DNA of 34,564 nucleotides from Allobosea sp. (GCA_024231975.1 JAAEQB010000110.1:1-34564); one strand, 5' to 3'. Shown: positions 23,524 through 31,642, numbered from the stretch's first letter. Notes: generated by a model from the letters alone, not told the origin. A program made the numbers and translations.

Positions 23524-25052
23524 GCCGCCCGCTCGCTGACGCCGGCCATCAGCAGGCCGAGATCGCGCTCGTCGGTCGCCACCGCCTCGCGCTCCCCGGT
23601 GATTTGGCCGCCGCAGAGCGCCAGGATCCGGTCGGACAGCGCCATCACCTCTTCCAGCTCGACCGAAACGAGCAGGATCGCGACGCCCTGATCGCGCAGG
23701 GCGATCAGGCGGCGGTGGATGAACTCGATCGCGCCGATATCGACGCCGCGCGTCGGCTGGCCGACCAGCAGCACTTTCGGCGCCCGCTCGATCTCGCGGG
23801 CGAGCACGATCTTCTGCTGGTTGCCGCCGGAGAACTTTGCGGTTTTCAGGCCGGGATCGACCGGGCGGACATCGTATTCCTGCATGCCGGCTCGCGCATG
23901 CTGCTCGACCAATGTCGGTGACAGGAAGGGGCCGGGGCCGAAAGCCGGATCGTCGTGATAACCGAGGATCGCATTCTCGGCCGCGGCGAAGGCGGTGACG
24001 AGACCGGTCCGCAAGCGGTCCTCGGGAATATGCATCAGGCCGAGCTTGCGCAGATTGGCCGGGTTGCGGTCGACGGCGTTGAGGATTTGGCCACGGAGGC
24101 GGATTACGCCGCGCGCCGGCTGGGTCAGACCCGCCAGCACGTCGAGCAATTCGCTCTGGCCATTGCCGGCGACACCGGCGATACCGACGATCTCGCCTTC
24201 ATGCAGCGTCAGGCTGGCATCGCGCAGGGTCTCGCAGCCGCGCTCGTCGATCACTGTCAGGCCGGCGGCCTCCAGCACCGGCGCGCCGCGCTGGCGCGGG
24301 CTCTTCTCGACGCGCAGCAGCACGCGCCGGCCGACCATCGCCTCGGCGAGCTCAGCCGGCGAGGTCCGTTCCGTCTCGATATGGGCGACCATCTCGCCGC
24401 GTCGCATCACCGAGACGCGGTCGGTCACCGCCATGATCTCGCGCAGCTTGTGGGTGATCAGGATCACCGTCTTGCCCTGCGCCTTCAGCGCGCGGAGCAA
24501 TTCAAAGAGCTGGTCGGCCTCGGCCGGGGTCAGCACCGCCGTCGGCTCGTCGAGGATCAGCACCTGCGCGCCGCGATAGAGCGCCTTCAGGATCTCGACG
24601 CGCTGCTGCAGGCCGACCGAGAGCTCACCCACGATCGCGTCGGGATCGATGGCGAGCCCGTATTCCTGGCTGAGCCGCGCCAGCTCGGCCCGTGCCTTGC
24701 CGATGCCGCCCTTGAGCAGTGCCCCGCCCTCGGCCCCGAGCACGATGTTCTCGACGACGCTGAGCGGCTCCACCAGCATGAAATGCTGGTGGACCATGCC
24801 GATCCCCGCTGCGATGGCGTCGGAGGAGGAGCGGATGCGCCTCAGCTCGCCGCGCACCCGGATCTCGCCGGCATCGGCCTCGTAGAAGCCGTAGAGAATC
24901 GACATCAGCGTCGACTTGCCGGCGCCGTTCTCGCCGACGATGCCGTGGATCGAGCCGGCGGCGACCGAGAGCGAGACGTCCTTGTTGGCCTTGACCGGGC
25001 CGAAGGCCTTGCTGATGCCGATCAGCTCGATGGCGGGATGCGGGCTCGTCAC
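23520..25052 (-). CDS. ABC nucleoside importer ATPase, two fused domains
   Basis: This 510-residue protein carries two ATP-binding domains in one chain, as in NupO, RbsA and similar sugar or nucleoside importers. Domain 1 has Walker A GENGAGKST (40-48), Q loop VHQHFM, signature LSVGLQQRVEI and Walker B VLILDEPT. Domain 2 (from about 258) has the usual degenerate Walker A (VAGNGQSE), signature FSGGNQQK and a Walker B reading VLLVGQPTRGVD. There Gln replaces the catalytic Glu, normal for the second domain of this family. The GTG start is 13 bases after the binding-protein stop, with no clear ribosome binding site. Confidence 0.93.
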   Translation of the reverse strand: MTSPHPAIELIGISKAFGPVKANKDVSLSVAAGSIHGIVGENGAGKSTLMSILYGFYEADAGEIRVRGELRRIRSSSDAIAAGIGMVHQHFMLVEPLSVVENIVLGAEGGALLKGGIGKARAELARLSQEYGLAIDPDAIVGELSVGLQQRVEILKALYRGAQVLILDEPTAVLTPAEADQLFELLRALKAQGKTVILITHKLREIMAVTDRVSVMRRGEMVAHIETERTSPAELAEAMVGRRVLLRVEKSPRQRGAPVLEAAGLTVIDERGCETLRDASLTLHEGEIVGIAGVAGNGQSELLDVLAGLTQPARGVIRLRGQILNAVDRNPANLRKLGLMHIPEDRLRTGLVTAFAAAENAILGYHDDPAFGPGPFLSPTLVEQHARAGMQEYDVRPVDPGLKTAKFSGGNQQKIVLAREIERAPKVLLVGQPTRGVDIGAIEFIHRRLIALRDQGVAILLVSVELEEVMALSDRILALCGGQITGEREAVATDERDLGLLMAGVSERAA

Positions 25053-25065
25053 CGGTGGTGCCGGC

Positions 25066-26067
25066 TCACATCGTGCACTTGGAATCCGACATATAGTCGT
25101 GGACCTTGACGGTGCCGGCGATGATGTCGGCGCGGGCCTTGTCGGCGGCGGCCTTCATCTCGGGCGTGATCAGCGCCTTGTTGTTGTCGTCGAGCGCCCA
25201 GCCGACGCCGTCCTCCTTCAGCCCGAGCACCGAGACGCCCGGCTTCCAGGTGCCGTCGCGCGCCTCCTTGAAGGAATTGTACGCGGCGACGTCGACGCGC
25301 TTCAGCATCGAGGTCAGCACCTTGCCGGGGTGCAGCATGTTCTGGTTGGAATCGACGCCGATGCCGAGCTTGCCAGCATCGGCGGCGGCGCGCAGCACGC
25401 CGATGCCGGTGCCGCCGGCGGCGTGGTAGATCACGTCGGCGCCCCGGTCGATCTGCGACTTGGCGAGCTCGCCGCCCTTGACCGGGTCGTTCCAGGCGGC
25501 CGGGGTCGAGCCGGTCATGTTCTGGAAGATCTCGGCGTCCTTCTTGCCGGCCTTGACGCCCTGGACATAGCCACAGGCGAACTTCCGGATCAGCGGGATG
25601 TCCATGCCGCCGACGAAGCCGACCTTGTTCGTCTTGGAGGCCAGGCTGGCGAGGAGGCCGACGAGATAGGAGGCCTCATGCTCCTTGAACACGACCGACT
25701 GCACATTCGGCAGCTCGACCACCATGTCGATGATGGTGAACTTCAGGTTCGGAAACTCGGCCGCGACCTTCTGCAGTGCGGTCGCCTGGGAGAAGCCGAC
25801 GGCGATGATCGGCGAATGGCCGTCGCGGGCGAAGCGCCGCAGCGCCTGCTCGATCTGGGCGTCGTTGGTCGGCTCGAAATCGCGGAACTCGGTGCCGGTC
25901 TCGGCCTTGAACTTCTCGGCCCCGACGAAGACGCCCTCGTTGAAGGATTTATCGAACTTGCCGCCCTTGTCATAGACGATCGCCGGCTTGATCGCGGTCT
26001 GGGCGACGGCCGCCATGGCCGAAAGGGCGACGCCCGCCAGAGCGAGGGCGAGAGATTTCAAACGCAT
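25066..26067 (-). CDS. BMP-family substrate-binding protein of the nucleoside importer
   Basis: This 333-residue periplasmic binding protein has a signal peptide (hydrophobic core LALALAGVALSAMAAVAQ, cleavage after about residue 22). The BMP/PnrA domain is clear: AIVYDKGGKFDKSFNEGVF, IIAVGFSQATALQKVA, FKEHEASYLVGLLASL, GFVGGMDIPLIRKFACGYVQG and YHAAGGTGIGVL. It has no lipobox, unlike the spirochaete and Gram-positive homologues, so it should be freely periplasmic. It is the first gene of the nine-gene operon, with a GGGGA motif before the ATG and a candidate operator further upstream. Nucleosides are the likely ligands. Confidence 0.92.
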   Translation of the reverse strand: MRLKSLALALAGVALSAMAAVAQTAIKPAIVYDKGGKFDKSFNEGVFVGAEKFKAETGTEFRDFEPTNDAQIEQALRRFARDGHSPIIAVGFSQATALQKVAAEFPNLKFTIIDMVVELPNVQSVVFKEHEASYLVGLLASLASKTNKVGFVGGMDIPLIRKFACGYVQGVKAGKKDAEIFQNMTGSTPAAWNDPVKGGELAKSQIDRGADVIYHAAGGTGIGVLRAAADAGKLGIGVDSNQNMLHPGKVLTSMLKRVDVAAYNSFKEARDGTWKPGVSVLGLKEDGVGWALDDNNKALITPEMKAAADKARADIIAGTVKVHDYMSDSKCTM

Positions 26068-26090
26068 CGAGCCGTTCCCCTGTCACACGC

Positions 26091-26109
26091 GGAATGGTTG
26101 CGCCATTCC
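26091..26109. promoter_or_regulatory. Perfect palindrome upstream of the nucleoside operon, candidate operator
   Basis: GGAATGG-TTGCG-CCATTCC is a perfect seven-base inverted repeat with a five-base centre, 24-42 bases upstream of the binding-protein start codon. A weak promoter-like pair on the minus strand (TTGGCC at 26144-26149 and CATCGT at 26121-26126, spacer 17) would place the dyad just after the transcription start, where a repressor would act. It could instead be a 5' leader hairpin. The regulator is not in the window. Confidence 0.42.
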
Positions 26110-26199
26110 TGCCTGCGGTCACGATGGCACGGCTTGCGGACGGGGCCAAGCGGGCTTGCAGGCCCGCCTGGCGATATCAGTCACATATGAACAGTCGCC

Positions 26200-26970
26200 T
26201 CAGCCGCGCTGGATCGAGACACCGCCATCAGCGAGGAAGGCGGTGCCGGTAACGAAGCTCGACGCGTCCGAGGCAAGAAAGAGCGCGGCGCGGGCGATCT
26301 CCTTGGGCTGCGCCATGCGCTTCAGCGCATGGATGCCCTCGACGAAGGCGAGCACCTCCGGGCCGGCGCCCGGCGCATTGGTCGTTGCGGCTGGTGTATC
26401 GGTGCCCCCCGGCAGCAGGGCGTTGACCCGGATGCGCTTGCCGCCGAGCTCGGCTGCGAGCGCCTTCATGAGGCCGATCTGCCCGGCCTTGCTGGCAGCA
26501 TAGGCCGACATGCCGGCGAGGCCGGCGGTGTAACCGACGAAGCTCGCGGTGAAGATCAGCGAGCCGCCGCCGCGCGCTTCCAGCGCCGGCGCCTGGTACT
26601 TCGCGCCGAGAAAGGCGCTGGTCAGGTTGCTCTCGATCACCTCATGCCAGCTTTCGCTCGCCATCTGCCCGATCGGGCCGAGCTCGCCGATGATGCCGGC
26701 ATTGTTGAAGCCGATGTCGAGGCCGCCGAAGCGCTCGGTCGCGGTCTCGACCAGGCGCTGCGCCAGTGCCTCCTGACGGATGTCGCCTGCGACGGCGATC
26801 GCTTGGCCGCCCGCCGCTGCGATTTCGTCTACTAGCCGGTCGAGCTCGATTTGCCGCCGCGCGGTGATGACCAGCCTGGCGCCTTCCAAGGCGAACAGCT
26901 TCGCCGCTGCCCGGCCGATGCCGGAGCTCGCGCCGGTGACGATCGCGACCTTGTCCTTCAGTGCCGTCAT
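26200..26970 (-). CDS. Short-chain dehydrogenase/reductase
   Basis: This 256-residue classical SDR has cofactor motif TGASSGIG (12-19), NNAG (89-92), a catalytic Ser about 143, Tyr about 157 and Lys about 161 in YAASK, and the C-terminal FVTGTAFLADGG typical of the family. Arg residues after the second strand (TARRQ) suggest NADP(H). The start MTALKDKVAIVTG was chosen over a frame that continues upstream, because alignment with the family begins here and AAGGA lies ten bases upstream. The substrate cannot be predicted. It is divergent from the MoeB-like gene and 132 bases upstream of the nucleoside operon, probably a separate unit. Confidence 0.9.
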   Translation of the reverse strand: MTALKDKVAIVTGASSGIGRAAAKLFALEGARLVITARRQIELDRLVDEIAAAGGQAIAVAGDIRQEALAQRLVETATERFGGLDIGFNNAGIIGELGPIGQMASESWHEVIESNLTSAFLGAKYQAPALEARGGGSLIFTASFVGYTAGLAGMSAYAASKAGQIGLMKALAAELGGKRIRVNALLPGGTDTPAATTNAPGAGPEVLAFVEGIHALKRMAQPKEIARAALFLASDASSFVTGTAFLADGGVSIQRG

Positions 26971-27062
26971 GTCCTGTATCCTTGTCCAGGGAATGCGGCG
27001 CGGGTGATCGCAGGCAGGCGGCCGGTGCGGACACCCGCTTCCTGTCACGGCAGGGCACCCGA

Positions 27063-27091
27063 TTGCTGGTGCGAGCGGATCGGCCTAGCTT
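27063..27091 (+). promoter_or_regulatory. Possible promoter placing the start of a MoeB-like message at its ATG
   Basis: TTGCTG (27063-27068), a 17-base spacer and TAGCTT (27086-27091) match consensus at three of six bases each. The -10 ends seven bases before ATG 27099, and there is no Shine-Dalgarno sequence between them. If real, the message would be leaderless. Weak matches make this tentative. Confidence 0.25.
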
Positions 27092-27098
27092 GCCCGCC

Positions 27099-27884
27099 AT
27101 GACGCTGAACGATGCCGAGATCGAGCGCTATGCCCGCCATCTGGTGCTGCCGGAGATCGGCGGCCCCGGCCAGGCCAAGCTTAAGCGCGCCCGGGTGCTG
27201 GTGATCGGTGCCGGCGGCTTGGGCGCGCCGCTGATCCCCTACCTCGCAGCGGCCGGCGTCGGCACGATCGGCATCGTCGACGACGACCATGTCTCGCTCT
27301 CGAACCTGCAGCGGCAGATCATCTTCGGCTCGGAGGATATCGGGGCGCGCAAGGTGGTCGCCGCCGCCAATTTCGTCACGCGGCTCAACCCGCGGGTCGA
27401 GATCGAGGAGTATGTCACCCGGATCGACCCGCACAACGCGCGCGCCCTCGTGGCGTTCTACGACGTTGTCGCCGACGGCTCCGACAATTTCGCGACGCGC
27501 TATGCCGTCTCCGATGCCTGCTTCCACGAGAAGAAGCCGCTGGTCACGGCGGCGCTCGGCCGCTTCGATGGCTCGCTGACCACGATCCGCGCGCATGAGA
27601 CGGCTCCGGACGGGAAGCCCAACCCGACCTATCGCTGCCTGTTCCCGAACGAACCGCCGCCCGGCACGGTCGCGCCCTGCGCCGAGGCCGGCGTGCTCGG
27701 TGCGCTCGCCGGCGTGATGGGCTCCATGATGGCGCTGGAGGTGATCCGCGCGATCACCGGCTTTGGCGAGCCCCTCGTCGGCAAGCTCCTGCTCGTCGAC
27801 GCGATGGCGATGCGCTTCGAGACGATGAAATACGGCTGGGACCCGGACAATCCGCTCAACGGGACGGCCGGCGTCGCTGCCTGA
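27099..27884 (+). CDS. moeB: MoeB/ThiF-family adenylyltransferase (E1-like)
   Basis: This 261-residue E1-like enzyme activates the C-terminal Gly of a ubiquitin-like sulfur carrier (MoaD or ThiS) by adenylation. RYARHLVLPEIGGPGQAKL is the family opening. The ATP-binding GAGGLG is at 38-43, followed by DDDHVSLSNLQRQ (61-73) and DGSDNFATRY (127-135). The equivalent of the E. coli MoeB Cys 187 is Cys about 194 (PCAEAG). The two zinc-binding CxxC pairs are not intact: the first reads TYRC (177-180) and the second NPLN (251-254). Hence the symbol is given only by family. The frame is open upstream, but sequence similarity begins at this ATG. Confidence 0.87.
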   Translation: MTLNDAEIERYARHLVLPEIGGPGQAKLKRARVLVIGAGGLGAPLIPYLAAAGVGTIGIVDDDHVSLSNLQRQIIFGSEDIGARKVVAAANFVTRLNPRVEIEEYVTRIDPHNARALVAFYDVVADGSDNFATRYAVSDACFHEKKPLVTAALGRFDGSLTTIRAHETAPDGKPNPTYRCLFPNEPPPGTVAPCAEAGVLGALAGVMGSMMALEVIRAITGFGEPLVGKLLLVDAMAMRFETMKYGWDPDNPLNGTAGVAA

Positions 27885-27885
27885 G

Positions 27886-28833
27886 CTATTTCGCCGCGCG
27901 CTTGGCCTCGATCACGTCGAAGAGCTGCGCCGCGAGGTCCGGACCGCCGAGCTTCTTGATGGCGCGCACGCCGGTCGGGGCGGTGACGTTGATCTCGGTC
28001 AGCTTGCCGCCGATCACGTCGATGCCGACGAGCAGGAGACCGCGCTCCCTGAGTGCCGGGCCGATGCGCTCGCAGATCTCGAGCTCGCGCTTCGACAGGT
28101 CGGTCGGCCTGGCGGCGCCGCCGCGCACCATATTGGCGCGCAGGTCGCCGACTGCCGGCACGCGATTGACCGCGCCGGCCGCCTTGCCGTCGATCAGGAT
28201 GATGCGCTTGTCGCCCTCCGTGACCTCCTTGAGGAAGGCCTGGATCACCCAGGGCTCGCGGAAGAGGTTGGCGAACAGGTCGCAGAGCGAGCCGAAATTC
28301 GGATCGCCCTTGCCGGTCTTGAACACGGTCGCGCCGCCATGACCGTAGAGCGGCTTCATCACGATCTCGCCGAACTCCTCGCGGAAGGCCTCGATCTCGG
28401 CACGGTCGCGCGTGATCAGCGTCGGCGGCATCAACTCGGGGAAATGCGTGACGAAGAGCTTCTCCGGCGCGTTGCGGACCTCGGCCGGATCGTTGACCAC
28501 CAGCGTCTTCGGATGGATGCGCTCGAGCATATGTGTCGAGGAGACATAGGCCATGTCGAAGGGCGGGTCCTGGCGCAGCAGGACAACGTCCAAAGTCGAA
28601 AGGTCGGTGCGCTCGGGCTCACCCAGCGTGAAATGGTCGCCCTCGACGTCGCGGACCTCGACCGGATTGATCACGGCGGTGACCTTGCCGTCGCGCAGGG
28701 TCAGCTTGTCGGGCGTGTAGGTGAAGAGCCTGTGGCCGCGCGCCTGCGCCTCCAGCATCAGCGCGAAGCCGGTGTCGCCGGCGATGCGGACCTTCTCGAT
28801 CGGGTCCATCTGGATGGCGACGTTCAGCGGCAT
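27886..28833 (-). CDS. gshB: Glutathione synthetase
   Basis: This 315-residue ATP-grasp enzyme joins gamma-glutamylcysteine and glycine. Length matches E. coli GshB (316). Motifs are VAIQMDPIEKV at the start, LLRQDPPFDMAY (85-96), NDPAEVRNAPEKLF, the ATP-grasp MKPLYGHGGATVF (159-171) and the Mg-binding EINVTAPTGVRAI (280-292). GGAG lies eight bases before ATG 28833. TATAAC, a near-consensus -10 (28856-28861 on the minus strand), lies upstream with only a poorly spaced TTGCAC, so it may have its own promoter. It converges with the MoeB-like gene, one base apart, and no terminator lies between. Confidence 0.95.
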   Translation of the reverse strand: MPLNVAIQMDPIEKVRIAGDTGFALMLEAQARGHRLFTYTPDKLTLRDGKVTAVINPVEVRDVEGDHFTLGEPERTDLSTLDVVLLRQDPPFDMAYVSSTHMLERIHPKTLVVNDPAEVRNAPEKLFVTHFPELMPPTLITRDRAEIEAFREEFGEIVMKPLYGHGGATVFKTGKGDPNFGSLCDLFANLFREPWVIQAFLKEVTEGDKRIILIDGKAAGAVNRVPAVGDLRANMVRGGAARPTDLSKRELEICERIGPALRERGLLLVGIDVIGGKLTEINVTAPTGVRAIKKLGGPDLAAQLFDVIEAKRAAK

Positions 28834-28903
28834 GGCGGAAGCTCCGGTTGCGGCCGTTATATCGGCTGCGACAGCCCGCTGGTGCAAGTGCCCCAGCCTT
28901 GCG

Positions 28904-29284
28904 TCAAAGCACCAGCTCGAACACGCCTGGCACATGGCGGGGCAGGCGCCAGGGCGCGAGGAAGACGGCGTCGGTCCGCAGATTGCGCTGCATCGCCCAG
29001 GGATTGCGCGCCAGCCATTGCCGGATACGCGCTTCCATCAGCCGGCGCTTGTCCGCTGTGATCGCGCTCGCCGCATCGTCGAGCGCAGCGCGCGCCTTGA
29101 CCTCGACGAAGACGATATCGTCGCCGCGGGCCATGATCAGGTCGATCTCGCCGCCCTTGCCGCCGAAGCGGCGCTGCAGCAGGCGGTAGCCCTTGAGGCT
29201 GAGGAAGGCGACGGCGAGCCATTCGCCGCGGCGGCCGGAGAGGCCCGAATGGCGCGCGCGGCGGCTGCGCAGCGCCTCGCTCAT
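28904..29284 (-). CDS. yraN: YraN-family (UPF0102) nuclease-fold protein
   Basis: This 126-residue protein has the restriction-endonuclease-like core of the UPF0102 family: GRRGEWLAVAFLSLKGYRLLQRRF, then GGEIDLIMARGDDIVFVEVKAR. The latter contains the E-x-D...E-V-K residues that resemble a PD-(D/E)XK metal site. The cellular role is not established. Its start overlaps the rsmI stop by four bases, so the two are coupled. The same neighbourhood (rsmI/yraL, lpoA/yraM, yraN) occurs in E. coli, which supports the assignment. Confidence 0.92.
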   Translation of the reverse strand: MSEALRSRRARHSGLSGRRGEWLAVAFLSLKGYRLLQRRFGGKGGEIDLIMARGDDIVFVEVKARAALDDAASAITADKRRLMEARIRQWLARNPWAMQRNLRTDAVFLAPWRLPRHVPGVFELVL

Positions 29285-30201
29285 GGCGTGCGCGTCAGTT
29301 CGAGAGCGCGGGCATAGACGACGCGGCGTGGCTGGCCGCTGGCGGCCGCGACCTGCGCCACGGCCTCCTTCAGCGAGACTTTCGTGAGCGCGGCGCGCAA
29401 GGCTTCGTCGAGCGTGTCGCCCTGCGCGGCCGCCGCTGAGGCGTCGGGCGGGCCGATCACCACGACAATCTCGCCACGCGCCTCTTCGGCCTCGGCGTAG
29501 TGGGTCGCGAGCTCCGGCAGGGCGCCACGCCGGACATTCTCGTAATATTTGGTCAGCTCGCGCGCGACCGCGCCGGAGCGCGCCCCGAGCACGGCAGCGG
29601 CGTCGGCCAGCATCTCGGCAAGGCGTCGCGGCGATTCGAAGAAGACGAGCGTGCCGGGAATGGCGGCAAGCTCGGTGAGGCGCGCCTTCCGGGCGGCGCT
29701 CTTCGGCGGCAAAAAGCCCTCGAAGAAGAAGCGGTCGGTCGGCAATCCCGCCAGCACCAAAGCCGCCAGGACGGCGGATGGGCCGGGAATGCCGGTGACC
29801 GGCAAGCCTTCCGCGACGACCTCGGCGACGAGCTTGTAGCCGGGATCGGAGACCAAGGGCGTGCCGGCATCCGAGATCAGCGCAAGCTTACCGCCCTGGC
29901 GCAGTCTCTCCAGGATCCTCGGGCGCATCTGCGCGGCGTTGTGCTCGTGATAGGGCAATAGCGGCGTCGCGATGCCGTAATGCGCCAGCAGCGTCTTCGA
30001 TGTCCTGGTGTCCTCTGCCAGCACGGCGTCGGCGGCGGCGAGCGTCGACAGCGCCCGGAACGAGATGTCCTTGAGATTGCCGATCGGCGTCGCGACGATG
30101 TGCAGGCCCGGCGCGAGCGGTTCGGCCTCGGCCCGGAGCCCGAAGGCCGCATAGCTCGGGGCGCGACCAACGGGAGGCGGGGCGGAAGACATGCCGGACA
30201 T
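29281..30201 (-). CDS. rsmI: 16S rRNA 2'-O-ribose methyltransferase RsmI
   Basis: This 306-residue enzyme of the tetrapyrrole methylase fold modifies C1402 of 16S rRNA. GLHIVATPIGNLKDISFRAL opens the domain, followed by DAVLAEDTRTSKTLL, YHEHN, LISDAGTPLVSDPGYKLV (the SAM pocket), IPGPSAVLAALVLAGLPTDRFFFEGFLP and a C-terminal helical domain. ATG 30192 (MSSAPPP) is an alternative start; neither site has a good ribosome binding site. It is divergent from the LpoA-like gene and heads the rsmI-yraN-gshB unit. Confidence 0.94.
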   Translation of the reverse strand: MSGMSSAPPPVGRAPSYAAFGLRAEAEPLAPGLHIVATPIGNLKDISFRALSTLAAADAVLAEDTRTSKTLLAHYGIATPLLPYHEHNAAQMRPRILERLRQGGKLALISDAGTPLVSDPGYKLVAEVVAEGLPVTGIPGPSAVLAALVLAGLPTDRFFFEGFLPPKSAARKARLTELAAIPGTLVFFESPRRLAEMLADAAAVLGARSGAVARELTKYYENVRRGALPELATHYAEAEEARGEIVVVIGPPDASAAAAQGDTLDEALRAALTKVSLKEAVAQVAAASGQPRRVVYARALELTRTP

Positions 30202-30382
30202 GGCTGCGAAACTGCCACACCGACCGATAAGATGCCACCATTCCCCCGCGTTCTGCCCAGCAACCTAGAGTTAACAACTTGAAAATAGCCTTGCTCGCTG
30301 GCAGGACTTGTTCACGATTCGGGACAAGATTCAGCCGATGCGGGCGCGTCTCGCGCCTCGCCGAGGAGTGGAGACGAAAGCC

Positions 30383-31591
30383 GTGTCGCGTCAGAGCAAG
30401 CTCCTCACTCCGCCGAGCCGCCGGCTGGTCCTGTTGTCCGGTGTCGGCGCCGCGCTCGCCGCCTGCAGCGGCGGCACCGGTGGCTTCCCTGGTTTCGATG
30501 GCCCCTCCGCGCCGCAGGGCGGTAATGCTCCGCCGAGCGGCCCGACCATCGGCACCGGCTCGGTCAAGGTCGGCCTGATCCTGCCGCTGACTGCCGAAGG
30601 CTCCGGCGCGACCGTCGGCAACTCGCTCAAGAACGCTGCCGAGATGGCGCTCGCCGAATTCCCCGGCGCCGACCTGACCTTGCTGGTCAAGGATGATCGC
30701 GGCACGCCGGACGGCGCCCAGGCGGCGGCGCAGGAGGCTCTGCGCGAAGGTGCTGAATTGATCATCGGCCCCTTGTTCGCGCCCTCCGTCCAGGCCGTCG
30801 GCCAGGTCGCCCGCAGTGCCGGCAAGCCGGTGATCGCCTTCTCCAGCGACAGCAACGTCGCCGCGCGCGGCGTCTACCTGCTCTCCTTCCCGCCGGAGAA
30901 TGACGTCAACCGCGTCATCACCTATGCCTCGGCACAAGGGCGCAAGTCCTTCGCGGCGCTGGTGCCCGAGACCGCCTATGGCAAGGTCGTCGAAGGCGCC
31001 TTCCAGCAGGCCGTGGCCAATCGCGGCGCCCGCGTCGTGGTGATCGAGCGTTTCGGCTCCGACCAGAACAGCATGCGCGCTGCCGCCACGCGGCTGGCGC
31101 CGGCGCTGCAGCAGGCCGACGCGCTGTTCGTGCCGGCCGATGCGGCGACGATATCGAGCCTCGGCCTTCTCCTGCAGCAGGCCGGCTACGACCCGGGCAA
31201 GGTCAAGCCGCTTGGCACCGGCGTCTGGAACGACGCCAATGTCGCGCGCGTCCCGGCGATCCAGGGCGGCTGGTTCGCCTCGCCCGACACCGCCGGCTTC
31301 AACGCCTTCTCCGGCCGCTACCAGAAGCGCTTCAACAGCGCCCCGACCCGCACCGCGACGCTGTCCTATGACGCGGTCTCGCTGGCGGCGGCGCTCGCCC
31401 GCACGCAGGGCAGCCAGCGCTTCTCCGAGAGCGTGCTGACCAACGCCTCCGGCTTCGCCGGGGCCGACGGCGTCTTCCGCTTCCGGCCGGACGGGCTGAA
31501 CGAGCGCGGCCTTGCCGTGCTCGAGCTGCGCAACGGCCAGATCGTCACGGTCAACGCCGCCCCGCGCGACCTCGGCCCGCGGACGAACTGA
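30383..31591 (+). CDS. LpoA/LppC-like penicillin-binding protein activator lipoprotein
   Basis: This lipoprotein of about 402 residues has a periplasmic-binding-protein (Peripla_BP_6) fold from about residue 55: VKVGLILPLTAEGSGATVGNSLKNAAEMAL, ELIIGPLFAPSVQAV and LVPETAYGKVVEGAF. It corresponds to the C-terminal part of LpoA and lacks its N-terminal TPR domain, which is usual outside enterobacteria. The signal carries twin arginines (SRRLVLLSG) and a lipobox LAAC with Cys about 28. GTG 30383 is chosen because GGAG is nine bases upstream and the signal then has normal length; ATG 30338 and TTG 30308 are possible. By homology it would stimulate a bifunctional peptidoglycan synthase; it could also be a solute-binding protein. 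Confidence 0.83.
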   Translation: MSRQSKLLTPPSRRLVLLSGVGAALAACSGGTGGFPGFDGPSAPQGGNAPPSGPTIGTGSVKVGLILPLTAEGSGATVGNSLKNAAEMALAEFPGADLTLLVKDDRGTPDGAQAAAQEALREGAELIIGPLFAPSVQAVGQVARSAGKPVIAFSSDSNVAARGVYLLSFPPENDVNRVITYASAQGRKSFAALVPETAYGKVVEGAFQQAVANRGARVVVIERFGSDQNSMRAAATRLAPALQQADALFVPADAATISSLGLLLQQAGYDPGKVKPLGTGVWNDANVARVPAIQGGWFASPDTAGFNAFSGRYQKRFNSAPTRTATLSYDAVSLAAALARTQGSQRFSESVLTNASGFAGADGVFRFRPDGLNERGLAVLELRNGQIVTVNAAPRDLGPRTN

Positions 31592-31608
31592 CGCGGCGAC
31601 AGGGCGTC

Positions 31609-31642
31609 ATTCTCGGGCGGTGCGCAGCGCTGACCCGAGAAT
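31609..31642. repeat. REP-like palindrome, first copy
   Basis: ATTCTCGGG (31609-31617) and CCCGAGAAT (31634-31642) form a perfect nine-base inverted repeat around a GC-rich centre, itself partly self-complementary. The GTCAT...CTCGGG...CCCGAG layout resembles the short dispersed palindromes found between genes in alphaproteobacteria. It lies 17 bases after the lipoprotein stop codon. Confidence 0.55.

Noticed and set aside
23520..24922. Gln in place of Glu in the second Walker B of the nucleoside importer ATPase, considered as a defect
   Set aside because: This substitution is normal in the second domain of this double-ATPase family, while the first domain is intact.
26150..26167. GCGGGC-N6-GCCCGC hairpin after the SDR gene, considered as its terminator
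   Set aside because: Six-base stem with no T run on the minus strand; GC-rich palindromes of this size are common in such DNA.
30271..30284. TTAAC-type sequence between rsmI and the LpoA-like gene, considered as another CtrA site
   Set aside because: The half-sites are spaced by four bases, not seven, and no -10 element fits on either strand.
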